Assembly (NCBI GenBank): GCA_023474835.1
Contig: JAMCXQ010000028.1
Coordinates: forward strand, 1-34,324
Source of the DNA: Patescibacteria group bacterium
GTDB taxonomy: Bacteria; Patescibacteriota; Minisyncoccia; Minisyncoccales; CG1-02-41-26
Direction: 5' to 3'
DNA: 34,324 nucleotides
The notes under the pieces were generated by a model. That model saw only the letters and a list, made by a program, of their open reading frames with translations, was not told where the DNA came from and did no database searches. The position numbers and the translations under genes were made by a program. This document shows positions 17,248 through 25,593 of the stretch, in pieces. Position 1 is the first letter of the stretch. Every line of letters starts with the position of its first letter.

Positions 17248-18360
17248 ATGCCTTTTAAGGGAGCTGAAAAATTAAATGCTGGCGAAAAGAAGGAATATCA
17301 CAGGGGCAAAACGTTTGAAGACGCTTTGTCAGAAATGCTTAATGTATTAGAAACAAAGCAACCCGAGATAATCAACCCTACCTGGGTTGAGCACAATGCC
17401 CCAGGCGCCTGTTATCACGTTTTGAGAAAAGGCAAAAATTCAGGCTTGGATAACAAACGCTGCTGGCAAATTCTGGTTGATTCGCTGCCCGATCAGTGGA
17501 AATCAAAATGGCGTCATCAAGAAAGAATGAATTTTGATTTTAACGGGGCCGTGAAAAGATTGGCCGTGCTTTTGAATGAACATCGGCCCCGGACTTTTAA
17601 CGGCAGGTGGATTGGTAATCACGACAAAGCACTATATGGTTATTTTATGCGCCATTGCCGCACCAAAGATAAAAAAGATATCAACTGGGACAATATTATT
17701 AATTCTTTGCCTGCAAAATGGAAAGACAAGTGGCGGGTAAGATTAAGGGATGAAACCAGAGAAAAAATGTCAGAGATAAAAAAGAAATACAGGTTTGAAA
17801 GCGCAATTGAAAGACTTATAGGGATTTTAGAGGAAAGCCAGCCGACTGTTGTTAATAGCGGTTTTATTATGAAGAAAGACCCGAGCCTCTATTCTTTTTT
17901 TGTGCGATTTATTAGGGACAAAAATGGAGGAGTTGATTGGGATAGAATTATTGTCAATATTCCGGAGAAATTTCGGGCCCGTTTTGAAAAACCAAAAACA
18001 TTCAACCGGGAAAAGAAAACGGTCCAAGAGCCGGAAATGTTTTGGCTGAAAGTTGTTTATGCGGTTTTGCTGCATTCCGGGAAACCTTCTTTGGATAAAA
18101 AAGTTTTGGTCAAAAGGCTTCCTTTCATTCTAAACAAAAATGCCATCCCAAATCTTATCCGGGCCAGCTTCAGGCTGCTAAACAGGGCGTTTGAAGCAGA
18201 AAACGAAAACGAGTGTGTTTTTCCAAAAGAGGTTTGGGAACTTTGCCGGGCCTTGAAACAAAAATGGCCCGGCAAAAGCTTGCCGGCAATAGTCAACTCT
18301 ATCCCAAATAACGACATAGGCCGTGATTTTCTGGAATATGGCGAAAAGGAAAAAACATAA
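17248..18360 (+). CDS. Protein of unknown function with at least three ~70-85-aa internal repeats
   Basis: Repeats beginning at aa 23, 98 and 183 share F..A(I/V).RL..LL....P...N..WI....LY.FF.R..R.K...DWD.II.S(L/I)P.KWK.KWR. Confidence 0.7.
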   Translation: MPFKGAEKLNAGEKKEYHRGKTFEDALSEMLNVLETKQPEIINPTWVEHNAPGACYHVLRKGKNSGLDNKRCWQILVDSLPDQWKSKWRHQERMNFDFNGAVKRLAVLLNEHRPRTFNGRWIGNHDKALYGYFMRHCRTKDKKDINWDNIINSLPAKWKDKWRVRLRDETREKMSEIKKKYRFESAIERLIGILEESQPTVVNSGFIMKKDPSLYSFFVRFIRDKNGGVDWDRIIVNIPEKFRARFEKPKTFNREKKTVQEPEMFWLKVVYAVLLHSGKPSLDKKVLVKRLPFILNKNAIPNLIRASFRLLNRAFEAENENECVFPKEVWELCRALKQKWPGKSLPAIVNSIPNNDIGRDFLEYGEKEKT

Positions 18361-18994
18361 AAAGCTTTTTTTGTTAATTATAATCATTATGGCTGCTGTT
18401 TTTTTGTTCGTATGCCTGGCACTGCTGAATTTTAATTTTGAAGAAAAAAACACCAGCGTAATTTTCAGTGAAATTGAAAAACTGCCTCAAGCCCAGGCGG
18501 TTCTGATTTTAGGAGCAAGCGTTTACGAAAACCGGATTCTAAGCGATGTTTTGAAAGAAAGAACGGACGCGGCAATTGAAATTTATCAAGCCCAAAAGGC
18601 AAAGTATATTTTGGTGTCGGGCGACAACAGGAATAAAAACTACAACGAAACAGTTGCCGTTTATAACTATCTGCTGGAAAAACAAATAGCAAAACAGGAT
18701 ATTTTTTTGGACTTTGCCGGCCTGAACACTTACGACAGCTTGTTCAGGGCCAAAAAAGTTTTTCAGGCAAAGAGTCTGATTATCCCCACGCAAAAACTTT
18801 ACCTGCCCCGGGCTCTGTTTTTGGCCAAAGGTCTGGGCATTGAGGCCTATGGCCTGCCAGTGGACAAAACAACCTATCAGCCAAAGCCGGCCGCTTATTT
18901 AAGGGAAAAGGCTGCCGCTTTCAAGGCGTTTTTTGACATTTATTTCAAACCCCAGCCGAAATTCCTGGGGAAACCCCTGCCTCTGCCCGACTAA
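18338..18994 (+). CDS. YdcF/SanA-like (DUF218) membrane protein
   Basis: N-terminal TM helix; AVLILGASVYENRILSDVLKERTDAAIEIYQAQKAKYILVSGDN...YNETVAVYNYLLEKQI. Confidence 0.85.
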   Translation: MAKRKKHKKLFLLIIIIMAAVFLFVCLALLNFNFEEKNTSVIFSEIEKLPQAQAVLILGASVYENRILSDVLKERTDAAIEIYQAQKAKYILVSGDNRNKNYNETVAVYNYLLEKQIAKQDIFLDFAGLNTYDSLFRAKKVFQAKSLIIPTQKLYLPRALFLAKGLGIEAYGLPVDKTTYQPKPAAYLREKAAAFKAFFDIYFKPQPKFLGKPLPLPD

Positions 18995-18998
18995 ATCC

Positions 18999-19026
18999 TT
19001 GACAGCCCCGAAGAAATACATAAAAT
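18999..19026 (+). promoter_or_regulatory. Predicted promoter TTGACA-N16-TAAAAT upstream of khpA
   Basis: Consensus -35, near-consensus -10, immediately after the DUF218 gene. Confidence 0.65.
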
Positions 19027-19113
19027 ATAAACAGGTAGCTGGGAGAGTCCGTTTGACGGCAATACTGAAAAGGTCGGGCTACTTGAAATGCAAGTTATTG
19101 AATATATCGCAAT

Positions 19114-19437
19114 ATGGCTAAAGATTCAGACAAAGAATTCTTAGAGTTCGTCATTAAGTCCCTGGTTGACCACCCCGAAGAGGTAAAGATTGACCGCAAG
19201 GTTGACGAAATGGGCGTTTTGCTGACTTTAACCGTCAACCCCGAAGATATGGGGCAGGTTATCGGCAAAGCCGGTTCAACCGCCCGGGCAATCAGAAATC
19301 TGGTTCGCATTGTCGGCTTGAAAAATCATGCCAGAGTAAACCTGAAAATTGAAGAGCCGGCCGGCGGACGGGCCCCTCGCGAAAGAAGGCCAGCCAGCGA
19401 AGAAAAAAGGGCTGATTTGGAAGATTTGAGCTTATAG
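19114..19437 (+). CDS. khpA: KH-domain RNA-binding protein KhpA
   Basis: LEFVIKSLVDHPEEVKIDRKVDEMGVLLTLTVNPEDMGQVIGKAGSTARAIRNLVRIVG. Confidence 0.93.
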   Translation: MAKDSDKEFLEFVIKSLVDHPEEVKIDRKVDEMGVLLTLTVNPEDMGQVIGKAGSTARAIRNLVRIVGLKNHARVNLKIEEPAGGRAPRERRPASEEKRADLEDLSL

Positions 19438-19502
19438 GGCCAATCTTTGAAATTTCGGAAAACGGTGCTACTATGAAAAAGGTGGCGCTGTTTTTCTTTG
19501 TT

Positions 19503-20204
19503 ATGCGAATAGACATCATTACAATTTTCCCGGAAATTTTCGACTTTTATTTGCAGCAGTCGCTTTTAGGCAAGGCCCAAAAAAGGGGCGCTTTTGAAAT
19601 AAAAATACATAACCTGCGCGATTTTGCCGAAGACAAACACAAAACAGTGGATGACAAACCGTTCGGCGGGGGTAGGGGAATGGTGTTAAGGATTGAACCG
19701 CTCTACCGGGCGATAAAGGAGTTAAACTCCTTGCAAACAAAGACAAAGAGTACAAGGAGTTTAACTCCTTGCAAACAAACAAAAATAATTCTTTTTAGCC
19801 CACGGGGCAAAAAGTTCAATCAAAGAATGGCGACAAAATGGAGCAAATTGAGCCGGCTTATTTTGATTTGCGGTCGGTACGAAGCGGTTGACGAGAGGGT
19901 TGACAAATTAGCTGATGAAAAAGTATCTTTGGGCGACTTTGTGCTAATGGGCGGAGAGCTGCCGGCTTTGGCGGTGATTGAATCGATAGCCCGTCTTTTG
20001 CCCGGGGTGGTGGGCAAATCGGAAAGCCTGATAGGGGACAGGATAACAAAAACCGGCGGCTTTATTGAATATCCGCAGTACACCCGGCCTGAAGTTTTCA
20101 CGACAAAAGACAGCAAAAAACTGAAGGTGCCGAAAGTGCTGTTGTCGGGTCACCACAAGAAAATCGCCCAATGGCGGAAAAAGCATAGTAAAATTATTGA
20201 ATAA
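19503..20204 (+). CDS. trmD: tRNA (guanine-N1)-methyltransferase
   Basis: MRIDIITIFPEIFDFYLQQSLLGKAQKRGAFEIKIHNLRDFAEDKHKTVDDKPFGGGRGMVLRIEPLYRAI; LICGRYEAVDERV; SLGDFVLMGGELPAL. Confidence 0.96.
   Translation: MRIDIITIFPEIFDFYLQQSLLGKAQKRGAFEIKIHNLRDFAEDKHKTVDDKPFGGGRGMVLRIEPLYRAIKELNSLQTKTKSTRSLTPCKQTKIILFSPRGKKFNQRMATKWSKLSRLILICGRYEAVDERVDKLADEKVSLGDFVLMGGELPALAVIESIARLLPGVVGKSESLIGDRITKTGGFIEYPQYTRPEVFTTKDSKKLKVPKVLLSGHHKKIAQWRKKHSKIIE
19716..19779. repeat. Two copies of the palindrome-bearing unit AAGGAGTTWAACTCCTTGCAAACAAA inside trmD
   Basis: Copies at 19716-19741 and 19754-19779 differ only at the palindrome centre. Confidence 0.92.
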
Positions 20205-20236
20205 AACTTTTTTATTTGTTAAGATGGGGCAAATTC

Positions 20237-20319
20237 GGGTAGGTGGCAGAGCGGTCAATTGCATTAGACTGTAAATCTAACGCCTTCGGGCTTCGGGGGT
20301 TCGAATCCCTCCCTACCCA
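20237..20319 (+). tRNA. tRNA-Tyr (GTA)
   Basis: Acceptor gggtagg/cctaccc, anticodon arm ttaga-ctGTAaa-tctaa, long variable arm; CCA not encoded. Confidence 0.95.
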
Positions 20320-20333
20320 CATCAATTTTTAAC

Positions 20334-20405
20334 GCCTGGGTAGTTCAGTGGTAGAACGCCTTCTTGGTAAGAAGGAGGCCGAGAGTTCAATTCTCTCCCC
20401 AGGCT
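20334..20405 (+). tRNA. tRNA-Thr (GGT)
   Basis: Acceptor gcctggg/cccaggc, anticodon arm ccttc-ttGGTaa-gaagg. Confidence 0.95.
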
Positions 20406-20431
20406 CTGTAATTAATAAAATCAACCAAATT

Positions 20432-20596
20432 ATGGCAACAAAAAAGAAAAAAATCATCACAAAAATGCAGTGTTCGGTATGCAAAAGCATCAACTACTTC
20501 ACCAAAAAATCAAAAGCGGTGGAAGGCAAGCTGGAAATGAAAAAATTCTGCAAAAAATGCAGGAAACACACGCCGCACAAGGAAGCGAAAAAGTAA
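20432..20596 (+). CDS. rpmG: 50S ribosomal protein L33
   Basis: MATKKKKIITKMQCSVCKSINYFTKKSKAVEGKLEMKKFCKKCRKHTPHKEAKK, four-Cys L33; true start lies after the tRNA-Thr. Confidence 0.92.
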   Translation: MATKKKKIITKMQCSVCKSINYFTKKSKAVEGKLEMKKFCKKCRKHTPHKEAKK

Positions 20597-20650
20597 TTTA
20601 CAAATTTTCAAACTGTTTGAAAATTCCGTCCATATTAAGCGGACGGGCCA

Positions 20651-20726
20651 GGGTCTGTAGCTCTAACGGCAGAGCGCTTCTCTCCAAAAGAAGATGTTGC
20701 AGGTTCGAATCCTGCCAGACCCGCCA
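20651..20726 (+). tRNA. tRNA-Trp (CCA)
   Basis: Acceptor gggtctg/cagaccc, anticodon arm cttct-ctCCAaa-agaag; 3' CCA is encoded. Confidence 0.93.
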
Positions 20727-20731
20727 CATCT

Positions 20732-21994
20732 ATGGAAAAATTCATTATTGAAGGGCAGCGCAAACTGGAGGGCGAGGCTGAAGTGCGGGGATCAAAAAAC
20801 GCGGCGGGCGCGATTTTGGCTGCCTGTTTGCTCACAAAAGACGAGTGTGTTATTGAAAATTTGCCTTTGGTTTTGGATATTTTGAATTTGCTTGACATTA
20901 TCAAAGAAATGGGCGCCAAAGTTGACTGGACAGGGGAAAGAACAGTTAAAATAAAAGCCGGAGATGATTTGGACTGCCGGAAAATCGACTTTGAAAAATT
21001 TTCCCAGGCGCGCACCTCGGTTTTGCTTATCGGCAGTTTGGCGGCCAGGTTTCCTGAGTTCAAAGTTTCCCGGCCGGGCGGAGACCGAATCGGTTTGCGG
21101 CCCATTACCACTCACCTGGACGGTTTGGCAAAATTAGGAGTTGAAGTCCAAGAACAGGGCGATTTTTATTATTTCAAAATAAAAAAGCTTTCAGGCACGG
21201 AAATCATTTTGCCGGAATTTTCCGTAACCGCCACCGAGATCTTGCTGATGGCCGCCTGCCTGGCGCAAGGCAAAACAACCATTAAAATAGCCGCGGCCGA
21301 GCCGCACATTCAGGATTTGGTTTTGATACTGAACAAAATGGGCGCGAAAATCCAGGGAGCGGGCACGCATACTTTGATTGTTGACGGCGTTGAAAAATTA
21401 AAAGGAACAAAGCACAAAATCATTTCCGACGGCATTGAAGCGGGAACCTTTTTGGCCATCGGCTCCTTAAACCAGGGAAAAATCAAAGTTAAAAACACGC
21501 AGGGCGATTATCTGGATTTGTTTTTGGAAAAACTGGGCGAGATGGGCGTAAACTGCAAACAGGGCGAAAGCTACGTTGAAATTGAAGGCGCAAAAAACCT
21601 GCGGGCAGTTAAAATTCAGGCTCTGCCTTACCCGGGATTCCCCACTGACCTGCTGCCTTTGTTTATTCCGCTTTTAACCCAGGCCAAAGGAAAAAGCCTG
21701 GTGCACGACCCGCTTTACGAGAACCGCTTGAATTATATCCACCAATTGCGTAAAATGGGCGCCGACATTGAAATCGTTGACCCGCACAGAGCATTCGTTT
21801 TCGGGCCCACGCCCCTGAACGGGGTTTCCATTGAATCGTGGGACATAAGGGCGGGAGCTTCGCTTATTGTGGCCGGTTTGGCCGCCAAGGGGCAGACGAT
21901 TATAAGCAACATACAGCAGATTGACAGAGGATATGAGAAGATAGAAGAACGGCTGCAAAAATTGGGGGCGGAAATAAAACGCGTTAGCGCTTGA
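20732..21994 (+). CDS. murA: UDP-N-acetylglucosamine 1-carboxyvinyltransferase
   Basis: LEGEAEVRGSKNAAGAILAACLL; SRPGGDRIGLRPITTHLDGLAKLG; PGFPTDLLPLFIPLL; VFGPTPLNGVSIESWDIRAGASLIVAGLAAKGQT. Confidence 0.96.
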   Translation: MEKFIIEGQRKLEGEAEVRGSKNAAGAILAACLLTKDECVIENLPLVLDILNLLDIIKEMGAKVDWTGERTVKIKAGDDLDCRKIDFEKFSQARTSVLLIGSLAARFPEFKVSRPGGDRIGLRPITTHLDGLAKLGVEVQEQGDFYYFKIKKLSGTEIILPEFSVTATEILLMAACLAQGKTTIKIAAAEPHIQDLVLILNKMGAKIQGAGTHTLIVDGVEKLKGTKHKIISDGIEAGTFLAIGSLNQGKIKVKNTQGDYLDLFLEKLGEMGVNCKQGESYVEIEGAKNLRAVKIQALPYPGFPTDLLPLFIPLLTQAKGKSLVHDPLYENRLNYIHQLRKMGADIEIVDPHRAFVFGPTPLNGVSIESWDIRAGASLIVAGLAAKGQTIISNIQQIDRGYEKIEERLQKLGAEIKRVSA

Positions 21995-22025
21995 CAAATT
22001 GAAAATTCAATTTGAACTTGATATT

Positions 22026-23039
22026 ATGTCTTTATTCACCAACAAAATCGCCATTGATCTGGGCACCTGTAACAGCCTGGTTTTCGTGCCCAAGAAAGGC
22101 ATTGTTTTAAACGAGCCGTCGGTTGTGGCCGTTGCCAAACCGGAAAACAGAATAATGGCTGTGGGGCTGGAAGCTAAGACAATGGTTGGCAGAACGCCCG
22201 ATTTCATCACTGTTTACCGGCCGCTCAAAGACGGAGTTATTGCCGATTACCGCGTGACCCAGGCAATGATGAAATACTTTATCAAAAAAGCAAGCGGCCG
22301 TTTTGCCTTTGCCAAGCCCGATTTGGTTATTTCAGTGCCGGCGGGCAGCACCTCAACCGAGAGAAGAGCGGTTATTGAAGCGGCAAAATCAGCCGGAGCA
22401 AAAGAAGCTTTTGTGGTAAAAGAGCCGATTTTGGCCGCCATCGGAGCGGGCATTCCCATACATTCCTGCGAGGGCAATATGATTATTGACATCGGCGGGG
22501 GCACTTCGGAAGTGGCGGTCATTGCTTTAGGAGGAATCGTAACAGCCCATTCCGTGCGGGCCGCCGGGGACAAAATGGACGAAAAAATAGCCGATTACAT
22601 AAAAAAAGAGTACAATCTGGCTGTCGGCAGCCAGACAGCCGAGGAAATAAAAATAAAAATCGGCCAGGCTTTTGTGCAAAAAAAAGAAAGCTTTATGGAG
22701 GTAAGGGGCAGAGATTTGGTTTCCGGGCTGCCCAAAAACATCAGGGTTTCTTCAAACGAAGTGGCGAAAGCCATTGCCGATGTTTGCCAGGAAATTGTCT
22801 TGGGCATTAAGCAGGTATTTAAAGAAACGCCGCCCGAACTGTCAGCGGACATTATCAACAAAGGCATGGTTTTGTCGGGCGGGGGCGGGTTGTTAAGAAA
22901 TTTAGACCAGTACATAGCCAAAGCCACGGGAGTTCCCTGTTTCCTGGCTGCAGAGCCGTTGTTTTGCGTTGTCAAAGGAACGGGCGTTGTCATTGAAAGC
23001 CTGGATATTTATAAAAGAACCGTAATGTCAACGAAGTAA
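22026..23039 (+). CDS. mreB: Rod shape-determining protein MreB (paralogue 1)
   Basis: KIAIDLGTCNSLVFVPKKGIVLNEPSVVAV; MIIDIGGGTSEVAVIALGGIV; start at MSLFTNK. Confidence 0.92.
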   Translation: MSLFTNKIAIDLGTCNSLVFVPKKGIVLNEPSVVAVAKPENRIMAVGLEAKTMVGRTPDFITVYRPLKDGVIADYRVTQAMMKYFIKKASGRFAFAKPDLVISVPAGSTSTERRAVIEAAKSAGAKEAFVVKEPILAAIGAGIPIHSCEGNMIIDIGGGTSEVAVIALGGIVTAHSVRAAGDKMDEKIADYIKKEYNLAVGSQTAEEIKIKIGQAFVQKKESFMEVRGRDLVSGLPKNIRVSSNEVAKAIADVCQEIVLGIKQVFKETPPELSADIINKGMVLSGGGGLLRNLDQYIAKATGVPCFLAAEPLFCVVKGTGVVIESLDIYKRTVMSTK

Positions 23040-23056
23040 GCGAGCCGATTATAAAA

Positions 23057-23854
23057 ATGCAAAAAGCGCGCATTTCCCAACTGCATTTTCTCAAAGCCGC
23101 CGTTGCGGGCAATTGTCTGCCTCACGCCCTGCTTTTTTCCGGCAACGACGAACAAAAAAAACAATTAACGGCTTTTGAATTAGCCAAAACTTTGCTTTGC
23201 CAGTCGGCAGAAAAACCCTGCACAAAATGCCAAAACTGCCTGCTGGCTGATAAACGACAGCATCCCGATTTGATTTTTGTCAGGCCCGATAATAATGAGA
23301 TAAAAATCGAACAGGTGAGGGATTTGCGGAATTTTCTCTCGTTTAAGCCGGCGCTGGCAGGCTGCCAGGTTATCATTATACCGCAGGCCCGGCTGCTCAA
23401 CGTTCAGGCGCAAAATTGCTTTCTGAAAACGCTGGAGGAGCCGCAGGGAACCGCTTATTTCATTTTGATTGCCGATTTGGCAAGTCAATTTCTGGCCACG
23501 ATACAATCCCGCTGTGCTGAAATCAAATTTTGCTGCAAAAACGAAATAAAACTTTCCGCAAAAGACCGGGAAACAACGGCTGATTTTTTCAAAGCTCCTT
23601 TGATTGAAAAATTTCTCACTGCGGGCAGGTTTTTCGCGAAAGACAGCCAAAGCAACAAGGATGTTTTTGTTTTTTTGAAAAATCTGATTATCTACCTGAG
23701 GGAGGCATTGCTTCGCGCCCTGGAACAGAACGGCGGCGCGGTTTCAGAATTAAAGGAAACGACCGTCCGGGCCGAAAAAACATTGTATTTTATGCAAAAC
23801 ACGAACATTAACCAAAGGCTGGCAATGGAAAATTTAATCCTTAAATTTTCTTAA
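23057..23854 (+). CDS. holB: DNA polymerase III delta' subunit
   Basis: HALLFSGNDEQKKQ...AKTLLCQSAEKPCTKCQNCLLADKRQHPDLIFV; NCFLKTLEEPQGTAYFILIADLASQFLATIQSRCAEI. Confidence 0.85.
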   Translation: MQKARISQLHFLKAAVAGNCLPHALLFSGNDEQKKQLTAFELAKTLLCQSAEKPCTKCQNCLLADKRQHPDLIFVRPDNNEIKIEQVRDLRNFLSFKPALAGCQVIIIPQARLLNVQAQNCFLKTLEEPQGTAYFILIADLASQFLATIQSRCAEIKFCCKNEIKLSAKDRETTADFFKAPLIEKFLTAGRFFAKDSQSNKDVFVFLKNLIIYLREALLRALEQNGGAVSELKETTVRAEKTLYFMQNTNINQRLAMENLILKFS

Positions 23855-23872
23855 GCCGGTCAAATTTTACAT

Positions 23873-24430
23873 ATGCCGCTCCAACAAACATTAGACAACG
23901 CAAAAGCCGAGCTGGAAACGCTCGTTTCCGTTTTCAGGGCCGAACTTCTGAAAATCAGGGCGAGCAATCTGTCGCCGGCTTTGGTTGAAGACATCAAGGC
24001 GGGCTGCTTCGACCAGGAGCTGCCATTAAAGCAGCTGGGCGCCATCGGCACGGTTTCTGCGCGCGAGATTATTATCCAGTTATGGGATAAAAGTTATGTT
24101 GAAGGGGTCATTTCAGCCATTGAAAAAGCGGGTATGGGATTGAGCGTACGGGTTGACGCCAACAATGTTTATTTAACCGCTCCAAGTTTAACCGCCGAGT
24201 CGCGCCAAAGCCTGATTCAGCTGCTGAACAAAAAGAAAGAGGAGTTTTTCCAGGTTTTGCGCCATCACCGCGACAAAGCATGGAAAGAAATCCAGGACGG
24301 CTTTGCCAAAGGCGAAATAAGGGAAGACGACAAATTCAAAGGCAGGGACAAACTTGACGAAACAACCAAGGAATTCCGGGAAAAAATGGAGGGAATGGCG
24401 GAAAATAAAGAAAAAGAAATAAAAGGGTAA
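23873..24430 (+). CDS. frr: Ribosome recycling factor
   Basis: ELLKIRASNLSPALVEDIK...LPLKQLGAIGTVSAREIIIQLWDKSYVEGVISAIEKAGMGLSVRVDANNVYLTAPSLTAESRQSLIQLLNKKKEE. Confidence 0.95.
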   Translation: MPLQQTLDNAKAELETLVSVFRAELLKIRASNLSPALVEDIKAGCFDQELPLKQLGAIGTVSAREIIIQLWDKSYVEGVISAIEKAGMGLSVRVDANNVYLTAPSLTAESRQSLIQLLNKKKEEFFQVLRHHRDKAWKEIQDGFAKGEIREDDKFKGRDKLDETTKEFREKMEGMAENKEKEIKG

Positions 24431-24432
24431 TT

Positions 24433-25506
24433 ATGATAGGCGCAATTATTATCGTTATTGCCAGCTTAATCGGCTTAATGGCCCTGCACGAGGCCGGTCA
24501 TTTTTTGCTGGCAAAAAAATTCAAAGTTAAAGTTGAAGAATTCGGGGTTGGCTATCCGCCCAGAATATGGGGCAAAAAAATAAAAGGCACTATTTACTCC
24601 CTTAACTGGCTGCCTTTCGGCGCTTTCGTCAAAATCCTGGGCGAAGACGACAACTGCGAAAAAAAACAGGGCAGTTTTGCCAGCAAAAAAATCTGGCAAA
24701 GGGCTTTGATTCTGCTGGGCGGAGTTGTTTCTTTTTGGCTGATAGCTTTTGTTTTGCTCTGGCTGACAATCGGTTCGTGGGGGGCGCCAACAGCGGTTCC
24801 TGACGGCTGGCAAGGCAAAGAACAAGCAAGGGTTTTGATTTTGGCCGTGGCAAAGGACTCGCCAGCTGAAAAAGCCGGAATTAAAAGCGGAGACAAAATC
24901 ATAAATCTCCAATCCAAACCAACCGATAAAGTACAGGACGTATTGGATTTCGTTTCAAATTACAAGGGCCGGGAAATGGGAATAAATTTGCAAAGAGGGG
25001 AAAGGGAATTAAACGTTAGTTTAACGCCGCGCCCGAACCCGCCCGAGGGCGAGGGAGCAATGGGCGTGGCTTTGGCCCGAGTGGTTAACTTTAAGTATCC
25101 GTGGTATGAGGCGCCCTGGGAGGCCCTGAAAATCACCGGCCTGAAAACCAAGGAAATACCCCTTACTCTTTATGATTTGCTCAAAAAGAAAGCAAGCGGC
25201 GAAAAAGTGAGCGGGATTGAGTTTATGGGGCCGGTTGGTTTGGGTAAAATGATGGGGCAGGCGATGGAGTCGGGAGTTGCCAACTTTTTGATGCTGGTCA
25301 TTATGGTTTCCATCTGGATGGCGTTGTTTAATTTATTGCCCATACCGGCTCTGGACGGCGGCCGGCTTTTGTTTTTGATTATTGAGGCAGTGCGGCGAAA
25401 ACCGGTTTCCCAGCTTATTGAACAAAGAATCACTTCCTTTTTCTTTTTTCTTTTGGTTGCTTTGATGGCTTTCGTTACCGTTAACGACATCATCAAATTG
25501 TTTTGA
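24433..25506 (+). CDS. rseP: RIP-type site-2 zinc metalloprotease with PDZ domain
   Basis: LMALHEAGHFLLAKKFKVKVEEFGVGYPPRI; PAEKAGIKSGDKIINLQSKP; NLLPIPALDGGRLLFLIIE. Confidence 0.93.
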   Translation: MIGAIIIVIASLIGLMALHEAGHFLLAKKFKVKVEEFGVGYPPRIWGKKIKGTIYSLNWLPFGAFVKILGEDDNCEKKQGSFASKKIWQRALILLGGVVSFWLIAFVLLWLTIGSWGAPTAVPDGWQGKEQARVLILAVAKDSPAEKAGIKSGDKIINLQSKPTDKVQDVLDFVSNYKGREMGINLQRGERELNVSLTPRPNPPEGEGAMGVALARVVNFKYPWYEAPWEALKITGLKTKEIPLTLYDLLKKKASGEKVSGIEFMGPVGLGKMMGQAMESGVANFLMLVIMVSIWMALFNLLPIPALDGGRLLFLIIEAVRRKPVSQLIEQRITSFFFFLLVALMAFVTVNDIIKLF

Positions 25507-25525
25507 ACTACGGAAAGAAATAAAA

Positions 25526-25557
25526 AATTCTGCGGCTATTGCGCGGAATTTTTTTTT
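25526..25557 (+). terminator. Rho-independent terminator
   Basis: aattctgcg gctattg cgcggaatt (one G-U) followed by a T-run. Confidence 0.85.
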
Positions 25558-25593
25558 GAGCTAAACTGAAAAAATCAGTAAAAGTAAAATAAT

